A stretch of 64,000 nt of DNA from Allolucifera butyrica (GCF_900476375.1 NZ_UPPP01000064.1:30639-94638); one strand, 5' to 3'; positions 52,640 through 61,970 are shown, numbered from the stretch's first letter. Notes: generated by a model not told the origin, from the sequence alone. Made by a program: numbers and translations.

Positions 52640-53686
52640 ATGTGGGAAGAGGTAGAGACCCGGTCCATAAATTTAAAACGTCCCGGTGAAGTGCAGCAGG
52701 TCAGAGATTTTTTGGCCCGCTTTGACCTTGCTTTTTCCGCTGATTTGGACTATACCATTGCCCTGTATAAAGAGGAGCAAATTGTGGCAACCGGTTCGCT
52801 AAGTGGTGAAACCCTGCGCAATATTGCGGTTGACGAATCCCTGCAAGGTGAAGGTCTGACGGCGGTGGTAGTCAGTGCGCTGATGAATGAGGCCGCGCAA
52901 CGGGGGCGGTATCATTATTTTCTGTTTACCAAACCGGGCAATACTGTACTGTTTTCTTCCCTTGGTTTTACGGAAATTGCCCGGGCGGAGCCTTATGCCG
53001 TGCTGCTGGAAGCCGGCATTGGCACTGTCGGGGATTATTGCCGGGAAATTAAGGAGCAGCTGGCAGGATTGCCGGCCGGACCGCGGGCCGGCGTGGTAGT
53101 CAATTGCAATCCCTTTACCAGAGGGCATCAGGCCCTGATTGCCAAGGCGGCGAAAGAGTGTGCGTCGGTCGTTGTCATGGTAGTGAGTGAAGAACGGTCC
53201 CTCGTTCCCTTTGCGGTACGCTACCGGCTGGTACGGGAAGGGGTCGCGGAATACTCCAACGTTCTGGTCGTACCGGCCGGAACGTATATGGTTTCGGCGG
53301 CTACGTTTCCCGGCTATTTCACCAAAGGGGAGGAAACGGTAACGGCGCAAACCCGTTTGGATGCCGCATTGTTTGCGCAGCGGATTGCTCCCGCTCTCAA
53401 CATAACCCTCCGGTATGTCGGGGAAGAGCCCTATTGCAATGTGACGGCAGCTTATAATGAAGCATTAGCCGCTATTTTGCCGCAATCTGGAGTGGAGCTG
53501 CGGGTTGTACCGCGTATTTTATCGGCAGGAGAAGCCATCAGTGCTTCCCGGGTCCGGGAATTGATCCGGCAGGACCGGTGGGAGGACATGGCTTCCCTGG
53601 TACCGCCGTCTACGTACCGGTATTTGGTTTCGCCGGAGGCTGCGCCGGTAATTGAACGGATCAAGAACACGAATTCCCGCCATTAA
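52640..53686 (+). CDS. citC: [Citrate (pro-3S)-lyase] ligase
   Basis: A 348-residue enzyme that acetylates the lyase prosthetic group with acetate and ATP. It has an N-terminal GNAT-like domain (LRNIAVDESLQGEGLTAVVV, ~56-75) and a C-terminal nucleotidyltransferase domain with VVNCNPFTRGHQALIAKAAK (HxGH-type) and SASRVRELI. ATG 52640 with a weak ribosome site just after citF. The prosthetic-group genes citX and citG are not in the window. Last gene of the operon. Confidence 0.94.
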   Translation: MWEEVETRSINLKRPGEVQQVRDFLARFDLAFSADLDYTIALYKEEQIVATGSLSGETLRNIAVDESLQGEGLTAVVVSALMNEAAQRGRYHYFLFTKPGNTVLFSSLGFTEIARAEPYAVLLEAGIGTVGDYCREIKEQLAGLPAGPRAGVVVNCNPFTRGHQALIAKAAKECASVVVMVVSEERSLVPFAVRYRLVREGVAEYSNVLVVPAGTYMVSAATFPGYFTKGEETVTAQTRLDAALFAQRIAPALNITLRYVGEEPYCNVTAAYNEALAAILPQSGVELRVVPRILSAGEAISASRVRELIRQDRWEDMASLVPPSTYRYLVSPEAAPVIERIKNTNSRH

Positions 53687-53820
53687 TTCTGCCGGCTTAT
53701 ATAGTTGACTATATAAATAAAATATGCTAATATGTTTTTGTTTTACTGCGTTAGGTAAATGATTTTCCGTCAATCGCTAAAACATGTTGCGTTGTTATGT
53801 AAAATGTTTTTTAGGACACA
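53687..53820. other. Spacer between citC and the tRNA cluster
   Basis: AT-rich, no clear terminator for the cit genes; contains only non-coding sequence up to the tRNA promoter. Confidence 0.3.
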
Positions 53821-53850
53821 TTGACGGCTATACATGACGTATGGTACAAT
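53821..53850 (+). promoter_or_regulatory. Promoter of tRNA-Pro/tRNA-Gly
   Basis: TTGACG (53821-53826) and TACAAT (53845-53850), 18 bp apart, 15 bp upstream of the tRNA-Pro 5' end. Confidence 0.8.
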
Positions 53851-53865
53851 ATATTTTGTGATTGA

Positions 53866-53942
53866 CGGGGCGTGGCTCAGTTTGGTAGAGCACCTGGCTT
53901 GGGACCAGGGGGTCGCAGGTTCAAATCCTGCCGCTCCGACCA
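53866..53942 (+). tRNA. tRNA-Pro (UGG)
   Basis: A 77-nt cloverleaf with encoded CCA: acceptor CGGGGCG/CGCTCCG (one wobble), D-arm GCTC...GAGC, anticodon loop CTTGGGA (TGG), T-arm GCAGG-TTCAAAT-CCTGC. Confidence 0.97.
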
Positions 53943-53957
53943 CATAAATCGCTAAAT

Positions 53958-54031
53958 GCGGGTGTAGCTCAATGGTAGAGCACTAGCCTTCCAAGCTAGC
54001 TACGAGGGTTCGATTCCCTTCACCCGCTCCA
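53958..54031 (+). tRNA. tRNA-Gly (UCC)
   Basis: 74 nt with encoded CCA: acceptor GCGGGTG/CACCCGC, anticodon loop CTTCCAA (TCC), T-arm GAGGG-TTCGATT-CCCTT. Co-transcribed with tRNA-Pro (15-bp gap). Confidence 0.97.
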
Positions 54032-54047
54032 TCTTATATCGAGCCTG

Positions 54048-54076
54048 TCCAGAGGTTGTGGCCCCTGGATTTTTAT
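54048..54076 (+). terminator. Terminator after tRNA-Gly
   Basis: TCCAGAGG pairs with CCCCTGGA (one mismatch), followed by TTTTTATTT. Confidence 0.7.
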
Positions 54077-54100
54077 TTGCTCCCTGCCGCGGTAAGACAG

Positions 54101-54129
54101 TTGACACTACATTATGTTGGTGTTATAAT
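54101..54129 (+). promoter_or_regulatory. Consensus promoter of tRNA-Arg
   Basis: TTGACA (54101-54106) and TATAAT (54124-54129) match the sigma-70 consensus exactly, with 17-bp spacing. Confidence 0.9.
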
Positions 54130-54155
54130 TTTTGAGGTAAAGAAATCATTTATAT

Positions 54156-54231
54156 GCGCCTGTAGCTCAGGGGATAGAGCAACGGACTTCTAATCCGTTG
54201 GTCGTACGTTCGATTCGTACCAGGCGCGCCA
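54156..54231 (+). tRNA. tRNA-Arg (UCU), island attachment site
   Basis: 76 nt with encoded CCA: acceptor GCGCCTG/CAGGCGC, anticodon loop CTTCTAA (TCT), T-arm GTACG-TTCGATT-CGTAC. Its 3' 47 bp are repeated exactly at 62352-62398, marking integration of an island; the tRNA remains intact because the island supplies the same 3' half. Confidence 0.97.
54185..54231 (+). repeat. Left attachment repeat (47 bp, within tRNA-Arg)
   Basis: From the anticodon loop region to CCA, identical to 62352-62398 over all 47 bases. Flanking bases differ on both sides, so the repeat length is exactly 47 bp. Confidence 0.95.
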
Positions 54232-54244
54232 CTTCAAACGCTAG

Positions 54245-54284
54245 AACGGCAATGCTTCCGGGAAACGGAGCCTTGCCGTTTTTC
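54245..54284 (+). terminator. Island-encoded terminator for tRNA-Arg
   Basis: AACGGCAATGCTTCC pairs with GGAGCCTTGCCGTT (one bulge/mismatch), followed by TTTTT. It replaces the original terminator, now at 62408. Confidence 0.8.
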
Positions 54285-54297
54285 TGTGTCTGGGGGC

Positions 54298-54325
54298 TTA
54301 CTTATACTATAACTTGTACTATTAC
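54298..54325 (+). repeat. Left subterminal repeat of the island
   Basis: TTACTTATACTA-(TAA)-CTTGTACTATTAC. The same sequence without the TAA occurs at 62191-62215 inside the right end. Candidate arm-type recombinase sites. Confidence 0.7.
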
Positions 54326-54491
54326 GCTTGCTACAGCGAGCAGGAAGAAGAAAATAATGGATAGCGGGAGTCTTAGCGACTTCCGCTATATATATTGCTC
54401 AAATATCGCCGCTGCCTGCCTGTCAATGGCTTTGGATGGGTGGCAATAACCCATCGTCGTGGCGATTTCTGATGAAAGAATGGGGTGTATC

Positions 54492-54572
54492 ATGACGATG
54501 AGATTGAATGATAAAAATCCTTTTCAAATAACTACCCCAGAAGAGCCGGGGGAATGGGGCAAGGTACGATGA
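54492..54572 (+). CDS. 26-residue ORF coupled to the GIY-YIG-like gene
   Basis: ATG 54492 (GGGGTG upstream) to TGA 54572, whose last four bases ATGA include the start of the next gene. The peptide contains MRLNDKNPFQITTPEEPGEW. It could be a small partner or merely a translational leader. Confidence 0.4.
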   Translation: MTMRLNDKNPFQITTPEEPGEWGKVR

Positions 54573-55440
54573 AGTCAGGTTATCTATATGTATTGGTGCA
54601 CCCGTCTGATCCTGACCTTTACAAGATCGGAATAACCACCCGTAAACCCGAAGTACGATTGGCCCAGCACAATAGCAACTACGAAGAATACACGGGTCAG
54701 ATCGTAAAAGAGACCGGTCAGAAATGGCAATTGAAGGAATACATTTCCGTCCCTGACCCGGCACATGCTGAAGCAGCATTTTGGGGAGCAACGGGTTTAG
54801 CAGATATCCCGTTTCGACAAGGCATTGAAGTTGAAAAGATGGAATGGAAATGGGTACAGGCGGGTTTGGACGCAGCAAAGAAAGCTGGTGTACGGCCGCT
54901 CCCGAAGCCATTGTCCGACTGGGTTTATGCATATACAGCATGGATGAACAAACGACTGGAAGGACGTGACATAACCCTTGTAGGGTATGTTAGAAGTATG
55001 GTGTCTGGAAAAGCTACCTTTCGATGTAGCAATGGACATGTATGGCGGACGAGATGCACTTATGTAGCAGAAGGTGGAGGTTGTCCACAATGTGGGATCG
55101 GCGATAGGAAACCAGAAGAAATTTGGCAGGCGGCAAAACTGGGCTACCTTTGTCTGTTGATACATCCTGAAAAGTCAGGGTTTATTAAAATCGGGCTGAC
55201 ATACAACAAACAATGTTATGAAAGAAATGTATGGGAAGGCTGGGAGGTACATCGCTATCGATTTGTTGAGGACCCCGTTTTAGCTGAAAGATTAATTTGG
55301 GAGTTGCTGGCCAGCCTCTGCCCAATGATCGCGAACCAATTAAAATAGACTTGAGCGTAGCAGAACAGGCATTCCGCGACTTAATTTATCAAATGCATCG
55401 CGAGATTGCCTTGGTGGAAAAGAAAAAAAATATATCCTAA
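54569..55440 (+). pseudogene. GIY-YIG / T5orf172-like protein gene, frameshifted
   Basis: The first frame (54569-55348) encodes ~259 residues: GYLYVLVHPSDPDLYKIGIT (GIY-YIG-like start), a zinc-ribbon-like RCSNGHVWRTR...CPQCG segment (~155-180), then a second copy GYLCLLIHPEKSGFIKIGLT. After LLASL the frame is broken: a CT duplication near 55318 shifts reading. The other frame continues plausibly as PNDREPIKIDLSVAEQAFRD to a TAA at 55440. The intact product would be a ~290-residue two-lobed nuclease-like protein. Confidence 0.7.
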
Positions 55441-55527
55441 TGCAATTTTGTAAGTTGGTACAACTAGAGTGGACGACGCAGATTAAATGGAATGCTAAAG
55501 TAACACAATTGTATTTTGTTACATTTA

Positions 55528-55574
55528 TAGAAAGTCCACTAAGGCAGTAAAATCAAGCCTCGGTGGACTTTCTA
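55528..55574. repeat. 12-bp inverted repeat upstream of the recombinase
   Basis: TAGAAAGTCCAC (55528-55539) and GTGGACTTTCTA (55563-55574) are exact complements with a 23-nt loop. The 225-bp gap between genes also contains a GCGAATG/CATTCGC pair flanking an AT-rich promoter-like stretch before the recombinase gene. Could be a terminator/operator or an excision-related site. Confidence 0.6.
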
Positions 55575-55664
55575 GTAGGTATTGTATTTCGGGGGCTCGC
55601 GGCGAATGTAACACACGATATAATTTTATTATAAAGTGCTGCATTCGCTAGGGGGGCCAAAGAA

Positions 55665-56210
55665 ATGGAACTTGTTGAGCCGATTCGAGATAAAAAGCAG
55701 ATTCAAGGAATGAAAAAGTACCTGAGGGGGCAGAACACTCGAGATTATCTGTTGTTCACCTTGGGAATCAATTCAGGGCTCAGGATTTCCGATTTGCTGA
55801 AACTGACGGTGGAAGATGTAATAAAGGACCGAATCACTATCCGGGAGAAGAAGACCGGTAAGGCTAAGGATTTTCCGTTGTCTGAAACCTGTAAAAAGGC
55901 GATCGGCGAATATCTAAAAGAAACGGGATTGAGCGAGGGCGCTTTGTTTGCCAGCCGGAAAGGCGGGCGACCACTATCGCGAGTTCAAGCCTATCGGATT
56001 CTGAATGACGCCGCGAAGCAGCGCGGAATCAAAGAAGCAGTTGGAACTCACACACTGCGCAAAACGTTCGGGTATCACGCTTATCAAAATGGTGTTGATA
56101 TTACTAGAATTCAAAAGCTGCTGAATCACTCGACGCCAAGTATAACGCTTGCGTATATAGGAATTACCAAAGAGGAACTGGATGCGGTTTATATTACGCT
56201 AAACTTATGA
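55665..56210 (+). CDS. Small tyrosine recombinase (island integrase)
   Basis: A 181-residue protein consisting almost only of the catalytic domain: first Arg in INSGLRISDLLKL (~44), Lys in EKKTGKAKDFPL, HTLRKTFG (His/Arg ~129-132), LNHSTP (His ~155) and Tyr in ITLAYIGI (~165). Lacks an N-terminal arm-binding domain, like other short Firmicute recombinases. As the only recombinase in the island it is the likely agent of integration at tRNA-Arg. Confidence 0.9.
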   Translation: MELVEPIRDKKQIQGMKKYLRGQNTRDYLLFTLGINSGLRISDLLKLTVEDVIKDRITIREKKTGKAKDFPLSETCKKAIGEYLKETGLSEGALFASRKGGRPLSRVQAYRILNDAAKQRGIKEAVGTHTLRKTFGYHAYQNGVDITRIQKLLNHSTPSITLAYIGITKEELDAVYITLNL

Positions 56211-56264
56211 TTAGCGTAAGAAATTCTTAATAGGGGCAGATCAGCGCTGACGGGAGTAAGCCTT

Positions 56265-57143
56265 TCAGAATAAATCAGCCATATACTGGTCCAAAAGAGC
56301 AAGGCTTCCTTTTGCTGACGGCTTAATATTTTTGTGGGTGATTTTGTAGCAGACCCGTTCAGGAGGAGAATCCAGTAACTGTTGAATCAAAAATTGTCCT
56401 GTTTTTACGAACGAATTGGCCACGGATTTAGGCACAACAGACCATTGTCTAGGATCTTGCATGAGTGAAAAGATTAATCCGGCAATATCGACTGGAATGT
56501 ATGCTGCATGAATCGGGTCCCACCACCGGTCGTGCCACATTTGAAAGGCTGGTCCCCAATTCCAATATATCTCGTGTTCACAATTCAGCTCGGTTGGGTG
56601 AATTGGTTGCAAGTTGCCAAATTCGTGCGCTGTTGCGGGTCTAATCAATACGGCCTCATCTATAAAGAACGGTTCCACATCAATGTTGGGTACCGTTCTT
56701 TCCATTTTTACGAAGGCTACGTCTATTTCCCGGCGCCCCATGGTATCCCATAGCTCTACAGAGTGTTGTGTGTGGAATTGCAGTCGTATTCTGGGACTGT
56801 GCTGTGCCAAGGCCCGGTAAAGGGGGGGGAGAACATACGTATTTAAGCTGTTCGATCCTCCGATGGAAAGACTTAATTGGGGACCGGTGGCTTGCAGTTT
56901 TTCCGTATCCTGTTTTAACCTGCTCCAGCGTTCGGCAATCGTGACAAAGTTCTCACCGAACGGAGTTAAAGTGATTTTCTGTATACCTTTCCCTCGCTCA
57001 ACAAGGGTAGCCCCCATTTCTTGTTCCAGGATTTTGAGCCGATAACTGACAGTAGCTTGAGTCAAATTCAACACTTCAGCAGCCTTTTTTAGGTTTTGAG
57101 TCTGGACAATGGCAAGAAACGCATCGATACCAGCAACATACAT
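56265..57143 (-). CDS. LysR-family transcriptional regulator
   Basis: A 292-residue regulator with an N-terminal helix-turn-helix (FLAIVQTQNLKKAAEVLNLT, then QATVSYRLKILEQEMG) and a periplasmic-binding-like effector domain beginning LSLSIGGSNSLNTYVLPPLY. ATG 57143 has GGGGGG nine bases upstream. It is divergent from the MFS gene across 157 bp, the usual layout for a LysR protein controlling its transporter. Confidence 0.92.
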   Translation of the reverse strand: MYVAGIDAFLAIVQTQNLKKAAEVLNLTQATVSYRLKILEQEMGATLVERGKGIQKITLTPFGENFVTIAERWSRLKQDTEKLQATGPQLSLSIGGSNSLNTYVLPPLYRALAQHSPRIRLQFHTQHSVELWDTMGRREIDVAFVKMERTVPNIDVEPFFIDEAVLIRPATAHEFGNLQPIHPTELNCEHEIYWNWGPAFQMWHDRWWDPIHAAYIPVDIAGLIFSLMQDPRQWSVVPKSVANSFVKTGQFLIQQLLDSPPERVCYKITHKNIKPSAKGSLALLDQYMADLF

Positions 57144-57300
57144 AAATTCTAGCCCCCCTAAATATAGAAGCATTAAATATATAATGCAAAATTTATTTGA
57201 TTTACAACGAATATTTCTTTATTTAAACTTAACATGAAGTTAACAAAGAAACAACGGTATCACTCAAAGTTCTTAATTAAATTTGGGGGAGATGCGAGCT

Positions 57301-58509
57301 GTGAATCAAGGTGCTATTATTCAATCGTCAAAAGAACAGTTTAAGTGGAAGGCATTGTCGGCAGGGTGTCTCGCCCACTTCATTCATGATGGCTTTACCG
57401 ATATGATTTATATTTTTTTCCCAATCTGGCAAGCCCAGTGGGCTTTGACATTTGTCGAGGTAGGCCTTCTGAAAACTCTAATTTCCGGCTCAATGGCCAT
57501 GTTTCAACTGCCTATCGGCATTGTTGCCAATCGTATCGGGCAAATAAAGCTATTGCTCATTGGAACAATTATTACTAGTGTTGCGGTTATGTTATGGGGG
57601 TTCGCAATCAGTCCTGTTTTACTGGGATTGTTGTTAGTACTAGGCGGTTTAGGTTCCAGTGTACAACATCCGGTGTCGTCTTCTGTTATATCGGATGCTT
57701 ATTCAGACATACAAGCCCGGCGAACGGCATTAAGTACTTACAATGTCGCTGGCGATATAGGCAAACTTGTTTTGCCTGGTTCGGCAGCTTTTCTGATCGC
57801 ATATTGCGGATGGCAATCGGCAGGCCGTTTGCTCGCGACAATCGGCTTGCTAACCACACTAATACTTTTCATTAATTCTCTGGGTATCCGTATGACGGGT
57901 TCTTCTTGGCCGCAAGAAACGAACCAGCCTACTGGAAACGCTTTATTATTGGGGTGGAATGGTTATCAGGCTTTTTGGTTACTATCCACAATAGGCATAA
58001 TAGATAGTGCCACACGGATGGGATTTTTAACCTTCCTGCCTTTCCTTCTCCAGGGCAAAGGGGCCAGTGTTACCCAGATAGGTTTTACTCTTACACTCAT
58101 TTTTGCTGGTGGTGCCGCCGGAAAGTTGATTTGCGGTATATTGGCTACCCGGCTCGGTATTTTGCGGTCGGTTATAATAACTGAAAGTGTCACTGCAGTA
58201 TGTATTGCCGGTATGATTGTTCTGTCATTTAATAACGCGTTATTGCTTGCGCCTATTCTTGGTGTAGCACTAAATGGCACCTCATCTGTACTTTATGGCA
58301 GCGTCCCTGAATTAGTTTCAGAAAAACAGAGGAAACAGGCCTTTTCAGTCTTTTATACGATGACCCTAGGGGCAGGAGCGATTTCACCGGCTATTTACGG
58401 GACAATAAGTGATTTTGCTGGTATAACGACTACTGTTATTATCGTGGCTATCGTTCTCTTAGTTACGATACCATTAACCTTTCCGCTTCGAGGGAAATTA
58501 GTAAATTAA
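57301..58509 (+). CDS. MFS transporter
   Basis: A 402-residue, ~12-helix major facilitator with an LGGLGSSVQHPVSSSVISDA motif, resembling the FsmR/cyanate-type MFS group. The start is GTG 57301 with GGGGGAG at 9 bp; in-frame TTG 57283 and ATG 57292 are less well placed. It may import the substrate whose degradation uses the downstream dehydrogenase and phosphotransacetylase; the substrate is unknown. Confidence 0.88.
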   Translation: MNQGAIIQSSKEQFKWKALSAGCLAHFIHDGFTDMIYIFFPIWQAQWALTFVEVGLLKTLISGSMAMFQLPIGIVANRIGQIKLLLIGTIITSVAVMLWGFAISPVLLGLLLVLGGLGSSVQHPVSSSVISDAYSDIQARRTALSTYNVAGDIGKLVLPGSAAFLIAYCGWQSAGRLLATIGLLTTLILFINSLGIRMTGSSWPQETNQPTGNALLLGWNGYQAFWLLSTIGIIDSATRMGFLTFLPFLLQGKGASVTQIGFTLTLIFAGGAAGKLICGILATRLGILRSVIITESVTAVCIAGMIVLSFNNALLLAPILGVALNGTSSVLYGSVPELVSEKQRKQAFSVFYTMTLGAGAISPAIYGTISDFAGITTTVIIVAIVLLVTIPLTFPLRGKLVN

Positions 58510-58683
58510 TTGTAACAGGCTGAATTCGGAGAGCTATTTATGAGGCGGGATTTTATAAACCAACATGTTATATACTTATAAAAGTAATCGGGTATAATTA
58601 TCTCAGCAGCACCTTACAGAATAATTTTCTGGAAGGTAAGAGAGATGCAACGTGAATTTTAGTAAAAAATGGAGGCCTATAAA

Positions 58684-59658
58684 ATGTTTGATAGTATGGT
58701 TGAAAGATTAAAAGCCAAACAGCAAAAGCTAGTATTTACGGAAGGTTCAGATCCGAGAATTCTTGAGGCTGCAAGCCGTTTAAAAAAGGAGAAGATCATC
58801 GAACCGATATTGTTAGGTAATCCGGAAGAGATACCTATGGTATCGCAAAAGTATGGTTTTCTTATAAATGAAATTGAAATCATAGATCCTAAAACATATC
58901 CGGCTATAGAATCCATGGTTGCGATGATGGTCGAACTGAGAAAAGGAAAAATGGATGAGGCTGCCTGCCGAGAGGCTTTGAAGAAAACGAATTATTTCGG
59001 TACGATGCTTGTTAAAATGGGGTATGCTGACGGCCTCTTAGGCGGTGCAACCTATTCTACTGCCGATACCGTTCGCCCGGCACTTCAAATTATTAAAACA
59101 TCACCTGGAAATAAAATCGTTTCAAGTTGCTTTATTCTATATCGCAATGTTGAGGATGTTGAGGAAAAATACGCAATGGCCGATTGTGCTATCAACTTGA
59201 ATCCAAGTGAGGATGAACTTGTCGAGATTGCTGTTGAAACGGCAAGAACAGCAAGAGTCTTTTCAATTGATCCCAAAGTTGCATTGTTGTCTTATAGCAC
59301 GCTAGGCTCAGGCGCAGGAGAATCAGTGGATAAAATGCGAAATACTGCCGCCAAATTAAAGAGTATGAACCTTGATTTTTCAATTGACGGAGAGCTACAA
59401 TTTGATGCCGCGTTTTCCAAAGATGTTGCAAAAATAAAAGCCTCACGCTCTCCTGTTGCCGGAGAAGCGAATACTTTCATATTCCCAGATATTAATGCCG
59501 GCAATATTGGTTATAAGATAGCTCAGCGTCTTGGAAGCTTTGAGGCATACGGTCCGATCCTCCAGGGGCTAAATGCACCGATAAATGACCTTTCAAGAGG
59601 GTGTAATGCAGATGAAGTTTATCATATGGCAATTATTACTGCTGCTTTAAAAAGATAA
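58684..59658 (+). CDS. pta: Phosphate acetyltransferase
   Basis: A 324-residue enzyme, acetyl-CoA + Pi <-> acetyl phosphate + CoA. It matches the short Firmicute Pta: KLVFTEGSDPRILEAA, TNYFGTMLVKMGYADGLLGG (~104-123), KVALLSYSTLGSGAGESVDK and FIFPDINAGNIGYKIAQRLG. ATG 58684 follows TGGAGG. Being on an island next to a D-2-hydroxyacid dehydrogenase, it is probably an extra copy for a catabolic route. Confidence 0.93.
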   Translation: MFDSMVERLKAKQQKLVFTEGSDPRILEAASRLKKEKIIEPILLGNPEEIPMVSQKYGFLINEIEIIDPKTYPAIESMVAMMVELRKGKMDEAACREALKKTNYFGTMLVKMGYADGLLGGATYSTADTVRPALQIIKTSPGNKIVSSCFILYRNVEDVEEKYAMADCAINLNPSEDELVEIAVETARTARVFSIDPKVALLSYSTLGSGAGESVDKMRNTAAKLKSMNLDFSIDGELQFDAAFSKDVAKIKASRSPVAGEANTFIFPDINAGNIGYKIAQRLGSFEAYGPILQGLNAPINDLSRGCNADEVYHMAIITAALKR

Positions 59659-59721
59659 AATCGCAAACATCAAACGGGTTTTCTTCGAAGCACGGTATAG
59701 AGCATGAAAGGTGGTTTAGCA

Positions 59722-60669
59722 ATGAAGATTCTCATGGTCGGCCATTTTAGCGAGACCGTAAAATCAAATATTGCAAGGCATTTTCCGGAAGACTGGGACG
59801 TTGTAATTGTGTCGCCCGGAAAAGAAATGCTGCATCATATTGAAGATTGTCAGGTATTCATACCTGAACATGTTAAAGTGGACCGCAGCCTACTTTCTAT
59901 GGCAAAAAAATTAAAATTGGTACAGACGGGTGCGGGATTTGATAATGTTGATATTGAGGCCTGTACGCAACGCGGCATTTGGGTGGCCAATGCAGCAGGA
60001 GTGAATGCACAGGCAGTGGCCGAGCATGTCATGGCATTGATATTGTCTTACTATAAAAATATACCGTTTCTTGATGCTTTCATGAAAAACAGGATGGATG
60101 AAAAGCAATTGGAATATACAGGGAGTGAATTACAGGGAAAAACGATTGGGATTATCGGCTTGGGCGCCATCGGTAAAAAAGTAGCTGAGTTTTGCAGGGT
60201 TTTCGATATGAATGTGCTGGCTTATGCCAGAAATGCCGCTCTTCAGTCTGACGGTTTTGTGAAAATGACGGATTTCGATAATCTTGTAAGCGCATCGGAC
60301 ATAGTAAGTGTACATATATCCCTGAATCAGCAAACCAAACAGCTGATCAACAAAGCAGTATTCAAGAAAATGAAGAATACCGCACTTTTTATCAATACAG
60401 CCCGCGGCGGGATTGTCAATGAAAGCGACTTGATAGATGCGTTAAAAAACAGGGAAATTTCAGGCGCATGCCTGGATGTGTTTGAAACTGAACCGCTTCC
60501 AGCCGACAGTGAACTCCGGAATCTGGGTAATGTGATACTTACTCCCCATACAGCAGGCATGCCCGACGGTCGCAAACTCCATAAAAAAAGATATGATTTC
60601 TTTGTGAATAATATAAAACGTGTAAAGAATGGTGAAGAGCCTGAAAGCAAGCTCAATCAGTTATTATAG
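59722..60669 (+). CDS. D-isomer specific 2-hydroxyacid dehydrogenase
   Basis: A 315-residue NAD(P)-dependent dehydrogenase. NAD site IGIIGLGAIGKKVAEFCRVF (~143-162), the catalytic Arg region FINTARGGIVNESDLI (~229-244), a Glu in DVFETEPLP and the catalytic His in LTPHTAG (~282). ATG 59722 follows AAAGGTGG. Substrate could be glyoxylate, hydroxypyruvate or another 2-oxoacid. Not in a shared operator context, but only 63 bp after pta. Confidence 0.9.
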   Translation: MKILMVGHFSETVKSNIARHFPEDWDVVIVSPGKEMLHHIEDCQVFIPEHVKVDRSLLSMAKKLKLVQTGAGFDNVDIEACTQRGIWVANAAGVNAQAVAEHVMALILSYYKNIPFLDAFMKNRMDEKQLEYTGSELQGKTIGIIGLGAIGKKVAEFCRVFDMNVLAYARNAALQSDGFVKMTDFDNLVSASDIVSVHISLNQQTKQLINKAVFKKMKNTALFINTARGGIVNESDLIDALKNREISGACLDVFETEPLPADSELRNLGNVILTPHTAGMPDGRKLHKKRYDFFVNNIKRVKNGEEPESKLNQLL

Positions 60670-60821
60670 TCTTGGTACAATAGAGTGTTACAGGAACAAT
60701 GATAAAAGCTCAGGCATTGACTGCCGAGGGCACAGAAAATTTTGTATAAATAGGATTGAAACATCTTCCCTACTGGCAAGAATAGGAATAAAACTATTTG
60801 AGCCGGAAAGGAAGATTTTTT

Positions 60822-61970
60822 ATGAAAACAATACCCAAGGAAGTCTTAAGGAACTAATCAAAGAAGAAAAATTTAGCAATACCACGAAAGTTATGAGTGC
60901 AATCAAAGAAATGTTTCGAGATGTGCTCCAGGAAATAATGGAGGCAGAATTAGAAGCCGAGCTTGGATACGAAAAACAGGAACGTCGGACGGAAGATTTC
61001 GAAACATCCCCGTTGAAAAATTACCGAAATGGCTACTCAAAAAAGACAGTTAAAACGCAACTGGGAGAAGTAGAAATAGCGGTTCCCCGTGATCGAAATG
61101 GCGAATACGAGCCCAAAATAATCAGCAAATATAGCCGAAGCGCCGATGGCATGGAAGAAAAAATTCTATCTCTGTATGCTGCAGGCCTTAGCATTCGGGG
61201 CATATCAGAACAAATAAAGAGTCTGTATGATGTAGAAATCTCGCCAGAGCTAGTAAGTAAAATCAGTGAAAAAATCATGCCTCAACTTAATGAATGGCAA
61301 AATCGTCCGTTAGAAGCAGCATATTCCTTTATCTTTCTGGATGCCATACACTATAAAATTCGTGAAGACCATCAAATTGTTACGAAAGCAGCCTATGTGG
61401 TGTTGGGAGTCAATTTAGATGGTTATAAAGAAATACTAGGCATATGGATCGGCGAGAATGAAAGCAGTAAATTTTGGCTCAGTGTTCTAAATGAACTGAA
61501 AAGCCGCGGAGTACAGGATGTTTACCTATTTTGTGTGGATGGACTGAATGGGTTTCGTGAAGCGATTGGCGCCGCCTATCCAAAAGCAGGAATCCAACGC
61601 TGTATCATACACCAAATTCGCGCAAGTATGAGGTATGTAAACTACAAACATGCTAAAGCCTTCACCGCTGATTTAAAAGAAGTTTATACGGCAGTAACCG
61701 AAGAAGAGGCCCTAGAAAAAATTAATGAGTTTTAAAGAAAAATGGGGTCAAAAATATCCGGCAGCAATAAAAAGCTAGGAGGATAATTGGGATATTTTGT
61801 CTACGTTTTACGCATATCCCCCTGCCATTAGGAAAATAATATGTACAACCAACATTATTGAAGGATTGCATCGGCAATTTAGGAAAGTAACCAAAACCAA
61901 AGCTGTATTTCCCAATGATGATGCTCTGCGCAAAATGTTGTACTTAGCATCAAATAACATTGTCCGTCCT
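60822..61970 (+). pseudogene. IS256-family transposase, multiply inactivated
   Basis: Starts at ATG 60822 behind GGAAAGGAAG and reads MKTIPKEVLR, then loses one base near 60850, after which homology continues in another frame (LIKEEKFSNTTKVMSAIKEM). The core has the DDE residues in FIFLDAIHYKIREDHQIV and CVDGLNGFREAI. An extra T before 61733 creates a stop, and a TGG-to-TAG change at 61776 is a third lesion. Homology resumes at FYAYPPAIRKIICTTNIIEG and breaks off near 61970. Not functional. Confidence 0.85.

Noticed and set aside
54156..54231. tRNA-Arg(UCU) at 54 kb as the intact partner of the tRNA fragment at 25 kb
   Set aside because: The T-arm and acceptor differ (GTACG/CGTAC and CAGGCGC versus GCAGG/CCTGC and CGGGCGC), so the 25-kb fragment derives from a different tRNA-Arg.
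54198..54449. 83-codon plus-strand ORF starting inside tRNA-Arg
   Set aside because: Overlaps the tRNA, the island terminator and the subterminal repeat; no ribosome site.
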